From Melampsora larici-populina 98AG31 (Eukaryota; Basidiomycota; Pucciniomycetes; Pucciniales; Melampsoraceae), in the NCBI RefSeq assembly GCF_000204055.1, contig NW_006768807.1, positions 751,845-772,315 on the forward strand: 20,471 nucleotides of DNA, written 5' to 3'. The position numbers and the translations under genes are program-made. Every line of letters begins with the position of its first letter. The stretch's first letter is position 1. This document shows, in pieces, positions 9,318 through 18,414 of this stretch. The notes under the pieces are model-generated. The model was not told the DNA's origin and ran no database searches. It worked only from the letters and a program-made list of their open reading frames with translations.

Positions 9318-9424
9318 GCACCGAGATACATTTAGCAAAGGGTTAGGCTGGTAGTTGGGGTACCCCTCAGTCACTTGCCCTGCCCTTCACGAGACATAAA
9401 CATCTCTGCATGTATCTCAAGTGC
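9318..9424. repeat. Imperfect inverted repeat with long loop
   Basis: GAGATACAT (9323-9331) pairs with ATGTATCTC (9410-9418), and outside them GCAC (9318-9321) pairs with GTGC (9421-9424). The 78-base interior is more GC-rich than its surroundings and contains GGGGTACCCC. It was considered as a tRNA or structured RNA, but no cloverleaf could be drawn. It may be a small insertion or a structured RNA element. Confidence 0.35.
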
Positions 9425-10009
9425 CACCGTCTTCAATAATTGTTCGTGAGTAAATCATGAGAGGTAAATGTTTTGAATTATATGAGTCTTCTTTTGCGAT
9501 GAATTGAACAGATGTTTGAGAAATGTTGATTGATTTATTCATCTACATTCAATTAGATTCGGCTTCTTGTGGATTCTTCAAGTTTCCATTTCTTCTTGAG
9601 GATATAATATATCTTCTTATATGATCTGTCTTCATCTCAGTGAAGTAAAGAACAGACGGGAAGACAAAGGAAGAACATGGATTACCTTGGTTGATTCAAC
9701 AAATTGAAGGAAGCGGACAGAACAGAATTAAATAATAATAAGATCGGAAGAAACTGGGAACGAAGGACTGGTTAAATGCTTCCACTCAAATGGTGGCTGA
9801 GTTGTGGTCAGCCATTACACGGTGTGTACACATGTAGCCTTACATGTTACAGCTGGTATGTTTACATATCTAACATGTCATCATATGGTTCACACAAGGT
9901 TGTACCACGGAAAGTTTTATTACTCAAGAACCAATGATAGTTGACATTGCTTACATAAGAGTATTTTGGTGACGAAAGAAGAAAACAAAACATAGAAGAT
10001 ACAAAACAT
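9425..10009. other. Gene-free AT-rich stretch downstream of the 10-12.9 kb gene
   Basis: No gene or clear repeat is visible. The stretch lies between the 3' end of the - strand gene at 10010 and the presumed 5' side of the oxygenase gene. Words like ACATGT and TACACATGTA recur around 9825-9885 without forming a regular array. Confidence 0.4.
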
Positions 10010-12884
10010 TTACTCAATATCCATTGCATCTTCCTCTTCCCCTACAACTGTCAGCTTGGTGTTGTTGATCTTCACCAAAGGGATATAAGCTTTAGGAAGA
10101 ATAGCACAAGTCATACCTGGTACCTGCACCGACCAATAGTATCCAATGTTGTAGGCCAGGCATATGGCCAGCTGAATCTTTTGAACCTTGACTTCACCAA
10201 ACACTGATTTCCCTGGATGAACTGACCGCTTGTGAGGGAAATAGCCTTTGACCAAAAGTCCCATAATGTAATCATGAGTCCGGCACCAAATCTTCTCCTT
10301 GATCTGAATCTTCTCCAACTTTTGAATTTCTTCCGCAGCCTTGATGATTGCCATAGCATTGCCCACTGGCACATGCTTATCTCTTGAAGCCAACATTAAT
10401 CCTCTAACACCACTAGTTATGAAACCGGCCAAGGAACCCCATGCAAACCCAACCTCCTTCAATTCGTCAATCTTCTTATTGATATCTTTTTTGATTTGTT
10501 TTTGCTCCGTATCAGTTGCTTTTTCAGGAATTTTTGAATGTAAATCCATTACAGCTAGCCCCATTAATACATCGTGAACACTGACTGAAAAGTTTTGAAG
10601 ATTATTCAATGTACCGGCTTTGACCACTGCTGATTCGTGTGCAATTAATTGAGATCCTGACAAGCCTGAAGTAAGTAGATTTTCTCCGCCACCGCTGGAG
10701 CCTAAGGTTGGACAAGTTAATAATAAATGAGAAACAAATCTATAACTATTTTCATAAGGAGTAGCATCCGGGTTTTCTTCAAAGGTATTCTTGTGAATGA
10801 CTTGATCCCCAGCCACCGCAATAGCATCTTGAAATAAATAGAAACCTCTTGACGTTTCTTTTTGGAAGGACATCCAATAGGCCGCACAGTCCGCCATACG
10901 TGAAAAGGCCATAACTTTGTATCCAGGTCCGGATTGAAAGAATCTCGAAACAAAGAAGCGCTCCATATTTCGGAGCTAAACAGCAATTCACCTTCAGCAG
11001 GTGTGAAGAATTGAAGTCCTGTGACAAAAGGGTATGTCAGTTGATTTATTTTACCAAAGTTCAATAAATCATATGCACTAACCTTGCTCATTAACAAATT
11101 CAAGCCATGCTGAATTGGACATCTTGCTGCCCGAAAAACACGTTCCCGGAGGTAATTGGAAAGATGGCTTTTCCAAGAGAGGAATATGTTCAAGCCTCAT
11201 GGTGATCAAGTTGAAAGCACTGTCTCTACCTTTGGCAAAGGTAGCTGAAGACATCTTTTTGGCCGGAAATTCGGTGAAACTTTGACAGAAAACATCTTGA
11301 TGCTTCAGGATAAATTCCGTCTCCGAGATTGCGGGAGGCAAGTTGGCTGGAATAGTTGCCACTTCAGTTGAGTCAAAGACTGGAATGTCTAGATCCATTT
11401 CGTCTTCACATGGTGTGACTTGGACATTTGTGTCTATGAGAGACGAGAATGGTCAAAAAGAGAGGAAAAGTTAAAATAGTGTTTTCACAGAGTTCTTACC
11501 CTGAGTATGACCTGGCCGAATGTAAAATACAAACTGACCAATTTGGTTCTTGATGAGCTGAGTAATTGGTTCCACCGGGGATCCAACCTCCATTTCAATA
11601 TCTTCATTACGGTTCAAACCAGGTCCCACGTCGCTGGTATTACGTTCGGATGCCTCCGTGGTGACCGGATGGTGGTCGCCGAGAACTTCTGCAGGTAATG
11701 TATTAACGTCTGCAGGCAATCTCGAAGGCAGATCAGAGGATCTTTCGGGAACCGGAGCCGGAGAGCGTTCGGGAGCCGGAGAGCGTTCGGGAGCCAGAGA
11801 TTGTTCAGGAGCCAGAGACTGTTCAGGAGCTATTGACTGTTCGGGAAGCTGAGATTTTTCGTGAGCCGGTGATTGATCAGGAGCCGGTGAGCTTCGGGGC
11901 TCCCGGATTTTCCCTAACCTCAATTCCTCATCCTCAAGTTCGGAAGTTGGGCCAGGAGAAGGTTCCGGGACGGGTGGTGGAGACGAAAGAGGTGAGGAGA
12001 TTGGTTCTCCATCTAAGTCTGATGAGGTTGATCGAATGACTCCTTTCCGTAGAGATTTTTGAGATAAGGTGACCGGGGGAAGATCTAGTTCATCTGAGGT
12101 TGAAAGTTTGTCTTGATCTCGTTCTTCTGGTGGTTCTTTTTCTTTTTGAGCTTCGTGTTGAACAACTTCATCATTTGATTTTTCTAATTCCTTGTCCTCA
12201 TGGCCACCAGAATTCGAATCATCGTCTCCTTCGGCATCCTCATTCGAATCATGATCAATGATGGGTTCCTTGGGTTTCGAGCTAAGATTCAAACGGGTCC
12301 GTTTCGAGCGCATCTGAGTGCCGGAGTAGCTGGGAGCGTCTTCGCGGGTACGTTTGGAACGCCTTCGGTTGGGCGGAGGCGGGGAGTCATCTTGAATCCA
12401 GATGACCTTCACATTGGGTCGAGTGGGTGGACGTTTTCCTCGCTCTACGTCTGCAAAAGAAAAGGGGTCAGATAGGCCCCAAAACCAAGAAAGGAAGTGA
12501 TCAATATCTACCTTCAAAAGCGTTGTCACATTCCTTTCCAGCTTGTTCGATCAAATCATAAACTCGAGGAGGAAGACCGGCGACTTTGAGCTGTTCCTTG
12601 AGGATGGCCGAAGTCGAGTTCACATTCCGGTAATACTCTTCCTTTGAGATTTCCTGGACTTTGTGATCAGATAATCCAACTTGTTGAACCGCATCAAGAG
12701 GTCCAGGAACTGAAGGCGCTTGAGAGAAAGTTTGGAAACTCGGAGCAGGAAATTTGGGCTGTGAGGCGGCCGTATTCTTCATATCGAGTTCGTCCTGGTC
12801 AGAATCAGAGTCTACAGAAGATGCTTGACTTTTCTCCTCACTGAAGTTCATGTGAGGAGGAGATGGACGGTTCTCAAAAGGCAT
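10010..12884 (-). pseudogene. Large unrecognised protein gene, four exons, one frameshift
   Basis: I do not recognise this family. The exon model is 12884-12512, 12450-11500, 11433-11083 and 11018-10010, with 61-, 66- and 64-bp GT-AG introns that all agree in phase; several have a CTGAC or TTGAC branch site. Corrected for one lost base it encodes about 894 residues. Residues about 1-125 are polar and end in a helical segment (EEYYRNVNSTSAILKEQLKV). Residues about 125-440 are disordered, with basic NRRRSKRTRE-like signals, acidic runs and a six-residue S(L/P)APE(Q/R) repeat. The C-terminal half (about 460-890) looks globular, with a long Lys/Glu helix (TEQKQIKKDINKKIDELK) and a hydrophobic end. 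In the last exon the frame must change at about 10925-10935: upstream reads LFRDSFNPDLD and downstream YKVMAFSRMADCAAYW. One extra G in the CTGGAT context joins them. The start at 12884 is the first ATG with protein-like sequence after it; a TTTATTAG just upstream could be the acceptor of a 5'-UTR intron. Apart from the frameshift it looks well preserved. Confidence 0.65.
11735..11893 (-). repeat. Hexapeptide-coding repeat in the unknown gene
   Basis: An 18-bp repeat (GGAGCC-GAGA-GTTC core on the + strand) encodes tandem copies of a six-residue S(L/P/I)APE(Q/R) unit on the - strand, about six to eight copies with diverged members at both ends. Because the period is a multiple of three, copy-number change would keep the frame. 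It lies in the disordered proline-rich part of the protein. Confidence 0.75.
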
Positions 12885-12886
12885 AT

Positions 12887-13251
12887 CTAATAAAAATTGA
12901 AAGTATGAATGATTAATTATAATGATATTTTTCATTGAGGTATGTATAAAATTCTTTGAGTTCAAAGTAGCTCAGGTGATCTCATACTGACTCGATATTT
13001 TTTTTTAATATATTTTCAAAAAAAGAATAACAGAAAGTGAAGTAATTTTATTAAACAATGAAGTCCTAACTGTCCAGATGACCCTTTTTGATTTTCAACC
13101 TAAAAATGAATTGATAATATCTATGAAATGAAGAATGATTGATAGAGAATAACCCAAAAAAAAGTCACCAAATGTTAGTTTAAGTTAAATCCTTGGTCTT
13201 CTTTTGTTGAAAGAGGATTTGAGCGAATTGAGAACATTACCTATTTCAACT
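12887..13251 (-). other. Possible 5'-UTR intron of the unknown gene
   Basis: On the - strand, ATAG/GTAATG at 13251 is a reasonable donor, and TTTTTATTAG ending at 12887 is a reasonable acceptor two bases before the proposed ATG. The interval is 365 bp, longer than the coding introns nearby, and contains no protein-like sequence. If real, transcription would begin close to the palindrome array at 13394-13801. This is inferred only from splice-like words. Confidence 0.2.
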
Positions 13252-13393
13252 GAGTCCAGTTGAATGACTGAAGCAGATCCAAACAGGCCGATCGATCTTT
13301 TGTTCTTTTCGAAAACCAAAGATTCGATGATTATGATGAGGTAAAGGCTGGGGGAAGGAGCTGGAGGTCGAAAGTGGGAGGGGGTGATGGGTT

Positions 13394-13801
13394 CCTGAGT
13401 GTTTGATCGATCGATCGATCAATCAAACACCCAGGACAATTTGACATAACACCTAAGCGCTAGGTGTTATGTCAAAAAACCTTTTTGGTGTGGCCACCTA
13501 AGCGCCAGGCCACCTAGCGCTTAGGTGGCCACGTCATCACACAATCACTTGGTGATCGTGCGATGACGCGGCGGACCGGGGCCTGTCACACGCCAGGCCC
13601 CGGTTCCTACCGCACGGTCACCCAGTGATCGTGCGGTAGGAAGCTAGGTAGACCACCTAGCTTCTAGGTGGTCTGCCTTTTGATAGGTAGACCACCTAGC
13701 GGTTAGGTGGTCTACCTAACCACAGGGTAGACCCACCGCACGATCACTCAGTGATCGTGCGGTAGAAGGTTCGACCACCTTATTGCTAGGTGGTCTACCT
13801 T
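13394..13801. repeat. Array of ten consecutive palindromes (hairpin array)
   Basis: Ten adjacent inverted repeats fill 408 bp. (1) 13394-13435, centred on GATCGATCGATC, two mismatched pairs. (2) arms 13440-13455/13461-13476, perfect. (3) 13490-13505/13517-13532, perfect. (4) 13532-13548/13552-13568, two mismatches. (5) 13575-13585/13594-13604, perfect. (6) 13604-13621/13625-13642, one mismatch. (7) 13646-13660/13664-13678, one mismatch. (8) 13684-13698/13704-13718, perfect. (9) 13735-13748/13750-13763, perfect. (10) 13766-13780/13788-13801, one bulge. Most loops are only 1-11 nt. The stems fall into families: CACCTAAGCGC (2, 3), GTGATCGTGCG (4, 6, 9) and AGGTAGACCACC (7, 8, 10). The block is GC-rich in AT-rich surroundings. 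The identity of the element is unknown. Confidence 0.9.
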
Positions 13802-13811
13802 TCAATAGGAG

Positions 13812-13912
13812 GACCATAAATATACAATAAATATATAATAACTATATAATAATAAATATATAATAAATATATAATAAACATGTAATAAACATATAATAAA
13901 TATATAATTATA
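13812..13912. repeat. TA-rich satellite (ATATAATAAA)
   Basis: About 100 bp of ATATAATAAAT-type words with period near 10-11 bp, almost devoid of G and C, lies immediately after the palindrome array. It should melt easily. Such tracts occur at replication origins, matrix-attachment regions and ordinary microsatellites; nothing here distinguishes these. Confidence 0.8.
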
Positions 13913-13984
13913 TGAATGGTGTGGAAGTAATAGGTAGCCACTGTGATATCAGATTAAATAAATGTAAATTCGTAAACCCCCCCC

Positions 13985-14054
13985 TTCAAGCAAAAGCTCA
14001 GCATTTATGCCTCCCGTTAGGGTCAGACACATAAATGCTGAGTTTCCGCTTGAA
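13985..14054. repeat. Hairpin with 13-bp perfect arms
   Basis: CTCAGCATTTATG (13997-14009) pairs perfectly with CATAAATGCTGAG (14030-14042) across a 20-nt loop, and the outer TTCAAGC (13985-13991) pairs with GCTTGAA (14048-14054). It is separate from the ten-palindrome array and has a different stem sequence. It could be a small foldback remnant or a transcribed hairpin. Confidence 0.7.
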
Positions 14055-14269
14055 AGCTGGAGGCTACAAACGTACACTTCACACCCCTACTGTTTCAGCC
14101 ACCAATCGACGTAAATACGACTTCATGGTTTGCTGTTGAGGGGTGTGGGGATTCAACTTCCGGACATACAATGGTTCTTTTTATACTCGATTTTTACGCC
14201 TTCTGCATCTTTCAACTTTGGCTCTTTTCATCGCATTTGGCTACCTCTCATCAAGCTTTTGCTCCATCT
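14055..14269. other. Gene-free stretch
   Basis: No gene or repeat could be supported. The + strand becomes increasingly pyrimidine-rich toward 14270. An ATG at 14143 opens a frame into the next repeat block, but its translation is hydrophobic low-complexity sequence produced by base bias. Confidence 0.3.
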
Positions 14270-14490
14270 TGCCTTATTCAAATTTTCTTAGTATTTGCAT
14301 TCCTCCTCTTAACTCTCTGCCTAATCATTCAAGTATTGTGAATGCACTCTCATTATCTATTATTGGTCATTTCATACTTCTCACATTGCCTTATCCAAAT
14401 TACCTTGTATTTGAATTACTCCTCTCGGCCTCCATTTCAAACTTTCCAATGCAACCACCTCTGCCTAATCATTCAAGTATTGTGATATGT
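14270..14490. repeat. Degenerate tandem repeat, pyrimidine-rich
   Basis: A 27-bp sequence starting CTCTGCCTAATCATTCAAG occurs identically at 14315-14341 and 14459-14485. Each is preceded by a diverged GCCTTATTCAAATT...TATTTG block (about 14274 and 14391). The spacing is 117-144 bp, so this is a degenerate direct duplication. Another partial GCCTTATTC word is found near 14673. Confidence 0.7.
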
Positions 14491-15865
14491 ACATATCACT
14501 CTCAATATCTATTCTCAGTCATTTCTATTCAAGCTGATATGGTCCACTAAATTATTGATCGACCTTCATTTCCTCATTGATATGTTTCCTTACTCCATTC
14601 TCACCCTCTCCTTTCATGTACAACTTTATCTTCCATATATATCTCTCTAGATCTCTCTCCAATATGCAATTGCCTTATTCCGGATCTATCTTACCAATTT
14701 CTATCTTGATCCCGCCGCATTCTATCCTCAGCCTATTATTTTTGTTACACATTTCCCGCAATATACAGACGTTTGTTATGCATGTTGTTCAAGTTTATGA
14801 TGCGCTCGATATATCCCATGTATAGAATTTGCTATTTCCTGTGACTTTTAGTATAACCTCTGATCCCACTACATACTCAGGTGTGCCTCACTTTATTTTT
14901 ATATTTTGTATACCCATTTCTCATTTGTCATATTTCCTTTCCTTCAATTTGGTCATCTGTAGGACTTTCCTCCCTTTCGCCTTATTCCCTTCACCTTCTA
15001 TGGACCTACATTGTCCCATTTTAGGCTATGCATTTAGTTCTACAGAGACGACTTAACTTGACAATTACAAATTAGTTTGGCCACTTCTACTTCGCATTAA
15101 TCATTGGACTGCTACATACTCTCATTCTTGTTGACACCCACTCTACTCTACTAACAAGTCACCACCCCCTTTCATTGTCATGATGCTGAATGGACTTCAT
15201 ACCTCATTATTTCCATAGTGTCTACCAAATCATAAAGCTCAACCCATCAGATCATCATACCATTCTACTCATCACATACTTGTTAAATAAAAAGAGTGTT
15301 TTTTCATTTTCTCAGTGTTTTTCTTCAATCTATACTCGGTTCAAAATCAATTTAATCACGTTGATCGCACATATTCTCTTGTTATCTGATCAAGAGATCG
15401 TTATCACATCAAATACCTGCTTATCGTCACCAATATTCATTCTATCATTATCAACAACATTGTCGTTTTGATACTTGACTTGGTCATCATCAATAAAAAG
15501 AATCGATCGGTCCAAAACATCTTTGTACTTCTTTATCTATCTCAAAACCTTAATCACATCAACACATCAAATTACCCGGTTCATCCACTCGCCCAGTACC
15601 ATCTTCAAAGGACTTCGCTCCAAATAAGAAAATAAATGATAGTCGAGGTCAAATCATTGGACCTAATCCAATTGTTTGTTTTACTGTACTCCTAGGACCG
15701 CAGATCAATTCTGGCACTCACTGTATCTGGATCATACTAGAAGATACAAAGGCATCATCACTGAATGAATCTGATTACCAATGGATATGTACCCATCTTT
15801 CTACTCGATTATCAGTATTACCTTGGACTAGGAGCGAGCTTCTAGAAAGAAGAATAGGTGACAGG
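14491..15865. other. Gene-free pyrimidine- and AT-rich stretch
   Basis: About 1.4 kb with strong T and C bias on the + strand and no protein-like open frame. Frames of 75-93 codons here translate to Phe/Ser/Leu/Ile-rich strings typical of biased noncoding DNA. It is probably old repeat DNA, but no element boundary was found until the LTR-like start at 15866. Confidence 0.4.
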
Positions 15866-16354
15866 TGTTGAGACCTGTGAAAGAGCCACCCTGTACAATG
15901 AGTGATCATTCGTCTTACGAATGATCTGCACGCTGTGCTCTTTACCTCATCCAAAAAATATAGACGTATCTCTTTACCGTGAATGACGCTCTTTACCATT
16001 CATAGAGTTCCTATATATATTGGTGTAGGACTTGATCATTCATCTCCCCATTTTATATTCAAAGACATCTTAAGAAATTCCTAAAATAGTATTTTCTTCA
16101 GATCTTTTCGAGTCTTTTCATATACTCATTGATCTTTTAAATATATACATAATTTTTTGGTCCCACCACTCCCTCCCTTTTATGTATTTACTTTTTAGGC
16201 CGCCCCATAGCGGACCTTTATGATGCTTTGAGTCTTGCACATGTACCTAACTATTCTGTATAGTTCTTATCACTACATTGCAATTAGGGCTCAGGGCCCC
16301 GATTCAAGCTAAAAATCTCTCTCATCGTGAGCATCAGCTTGAACCTATTCAACA
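15866..16354. mobile_element. LTR-like unit (TGTTGA...TCAACA), possible degraded Copia LTR
   Basis: The 489-bp segment starts TGTTGAGACC and ends TTCAACA, giving the TG...CA ends with a 6-bp terminal inversion expected of an LTR. It contains a TATATATA box (16013-16020) about 150 bp in, and a perfect 10-bp hairpin with a 3-nt loop (15904-15913/15917-15926). Immediate flanks ACAGG and CTAAC do not match, so it is not a clean solo LTR with a 5-bp target duplication. No second copy occurs in the window, so it may be the 5' LTR of a truncated element whose decayed interior follows. Confidence 0.4.
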
Positions 16355-17100
16355 CTAACCTATTCTAGTTTTTAGATATTTTTATCAAATACACAATCAA
16401 ACCTAGAAATGATACTTTCACAAATTGATTAATTCAGGACCTCTTAATCATTCCAACTACCATCTTAATTCATTGCAACACAAATGAGAAACATTTATCA
16501 TTTGTATTAGGTCAATCAGTTTCAGAGTATCTCAATGAACCTATAAATCTTACTCCATTAAAAGGAATAAATTCATCATCGGATTGGGATTGATCAAGTT
16601 CAGAAAGTTGATGATGTGCAATGAAATCACTTAGAAGACCAAATCATGATCTTTTTGGGGATATTGGTTTAATGCAAGATGTTTGAACGAAAAGGATCCA
16701 ATCAAAATCAAATGATATTGTATAGAGAATCATGCAACATTTGGAACCAGGTCAATACTCAAATGGACTTCTTGTGCTGATAATTTTGAATTCCAAAATA
16801 ATCAGAATCTATCTTTTGAAATCACTCAGAATACTTTATCATTACATGTGAAAATTCATAGTTTAGAATGGAATGATATACAATCAGAAGACATGTATAG
16901 AACATCACTAGAAGATGAAACTCTTGAACCTCATCATCAAACAATCATGATGATTTTTGGATCTAACAAGTATAAGACAATATAAATCAAAATGAGTGGG
17001 AAGAGATGATGCTAAACTTTTTAAAGGTTTATCTGCAGCTTTGAAAATTCTTTGGAAGCAGTTGAGAGTACATGATTGATTTGATTCATGAAACAATCAT
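16355..17100 (+). pseudogene. Shredded coding-like remnant, unidentified
   Basis: Sequence after the LTR-like unit shows protein-like words in changing frames, broken by many stops. Examples are SEYLNEPINLTPLKG near 16520-16565, a MKSLRRPNHDLFGDI-like stretch near 16622-16665, and EDMYRTSLEDETLEPHH near 16888-16935. Some stops are TGA codons that would be TGG or CGA with one transition. Its place suggests a decayed gag of a Copia-type element, but no diagnostic motif survives and homology is not established. Confidence 0.3.
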
Positions 17101-18283
17101 AACATCCATTAATGAGAGGTGAACGCAGTAAATCATCAAATCCATGTAATTAGTTGAATCAATTCTTTATCTTATGCAAACTTTATCAAACAGAACTGAT
17201 AAAGGAATCAAACAAAGTAGAAAAAAACTTCTAGACTTTTGATGGAACATCCAAAAACTCGATGATTAAACTGTACTGAACCCCTTTACATGAATTTTTT
17301 GATATAGAAAAAAGTTAGCCTTGCCCTCACCTTCCGATTAAAATGAAGTATCACATCATTTGAACCTATCCCTCTGTGTCAAGTCTATCTACCCTCAACA
17401 ATGTACTCACTGTGTATATTCCCCTGTTGTCAACATGAGTGCAGTTCTGCTTTTTTCTATACCTGTTTAGTTGTCATGAATCTATTCTACACTTTCTTTT
17501 TACTAAAAGTTAGTTTACCCTGCGTGTTGTATAAAAAAACTTGATATTTTTTTTGACTTTTGAAAAATTGGCTTGGCTTTTTTGGATGTTTGATATTTTT
17601 GATATCTTGGATTTTGACTTTTTTTGGTTAGCTGTTTTTGAAATATCCTTTTTCCAAGACATTTATTTTTGATATGATAAAAACTTCATTGAAATCAATT
17701 GAAATCACACAGGAATCCCTAAGAATTACATTTCATTGCTTTTCTTTCTTACTTTACGTCAAAAAGTTTATGATATTAAGCTTCAATACCTAATTCACCC
17801 AGCCTAAGGGCGGGCGAGCCCGCCTAAGGTCTAGTCTTCAGTATCATCCTTTATGACATTTTACTGGTTTCTGTTTCTTGGTTTTTTTTGTTGTAAATAT
17901 CATCATGCTACATCACCAAATGGATGATACGCACTTCCCAAGGAAGTGTATTTGACAATTATGTTATACACATTGATTGAGTTTTGACACGATGAGACCA
18001 TGAAGCCCATTTGATGACATTATCATGCCTTTGGTAATTTTGTTACTCGCCCCAAAAATTGATTATTTCCACGGTGTAACCAATCAATTCCAAAAGATGA
18101 ATCAGGAATCATCTTTATATGACCAAACAGGATATACAGTAGATAACCTTACGAGAACTTGATAAACATTTTTTGGAACATGTGACACAAGATTTGCATC
18201 AATCTCAGGAGCTTGTGCGTGGATCTGCAAGATCCACAAATGTTATGTAAATTGTGAAAATCCGCGCAGCAAATGTGAGCTCA
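17101..18283. other. Gene-free stretch before the SNF2 gene
   Basis: AT-rich DNA with long T runs at 17530-17660 and no coding signal. It holds one GC-rich palindrome (17803-17829) and a short perfect one, GTGGATCT-GCA-AGATCCAC (18219-18237), just upstream of the TATA box. No further repeat was recognised. Confidence 0.4.
17803..17829. repeat. Isolated GC-rich palindrome
   Basis: GGCGGGC (17809-17815) and GCCCGCC (17818-17824) pair perfectly around a 2-nt loop. CCTAAG on the left and TAAGG on the right extend the symmetry imperfectly. The CCTAAG word is also found in palindromes 2 and 3 of the array at 13394-13801, hinting at a shared repeat family. Confidence 0.6.
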
Positions 18284-18289
18284 TATAAA
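18284..18289 (+). promoter_or_regulatory. Candidate TATA box for the SNF2 gene
   Basis: TATAAA within GCTCATATAAAGCG lies about 130 bp before the preferred ATG at 18415. A start of transcription 25-35 bp downstream would put the earlier in-frame ATG at 18292 outside the mRNA, favouring 18415. Confidence 0.4.
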
Positions 18290-18414
18290 GCGTGCTTCAA
18301 GCACCCAAAGTATATTGTCCCTCAAACAAATCTTTTTTTTTGCCACTCCATCTTCTTTTGGCAATCAGGTCACTCACACCTCAACAAAATCCAAGCCAAC
18401 CAGTATGTGCTGGG

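Noticed and set aside
9318..9424. Possible tRNA or structured RNA
   Set aside because: Only terminal pairing is present; no D-, anticodon- or T-arm consensus can be drawn.
11658..12039. Open frames on + across the proline-rich repeat region
   Set aside because: They are antisense to the hexapeptide repeat of the - strand gene, whose introns and phases are consistent.
13394..13801. CRISPR array or tandem MITEs
   Set aside because: There are no equal spacers or a constant direct repeat, the units are palindromes of differing sequence, and no flanking target duplications or MITE-sized borders were found.
14143..14550. 135-codon open frame on +
   Set aside because: The translation is hydrophobic and Ser/Leu-rich because of the pyrimidine bias, and it spans a degenerate repeat; no signal or homology is visible.
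18292..18414. Upstream ATG for the SNF2 gene
   Set aside because: It begins only three bases after the TATA box, and the 41 added residues are not protein-like, so the ATG at 18415 was preferred.
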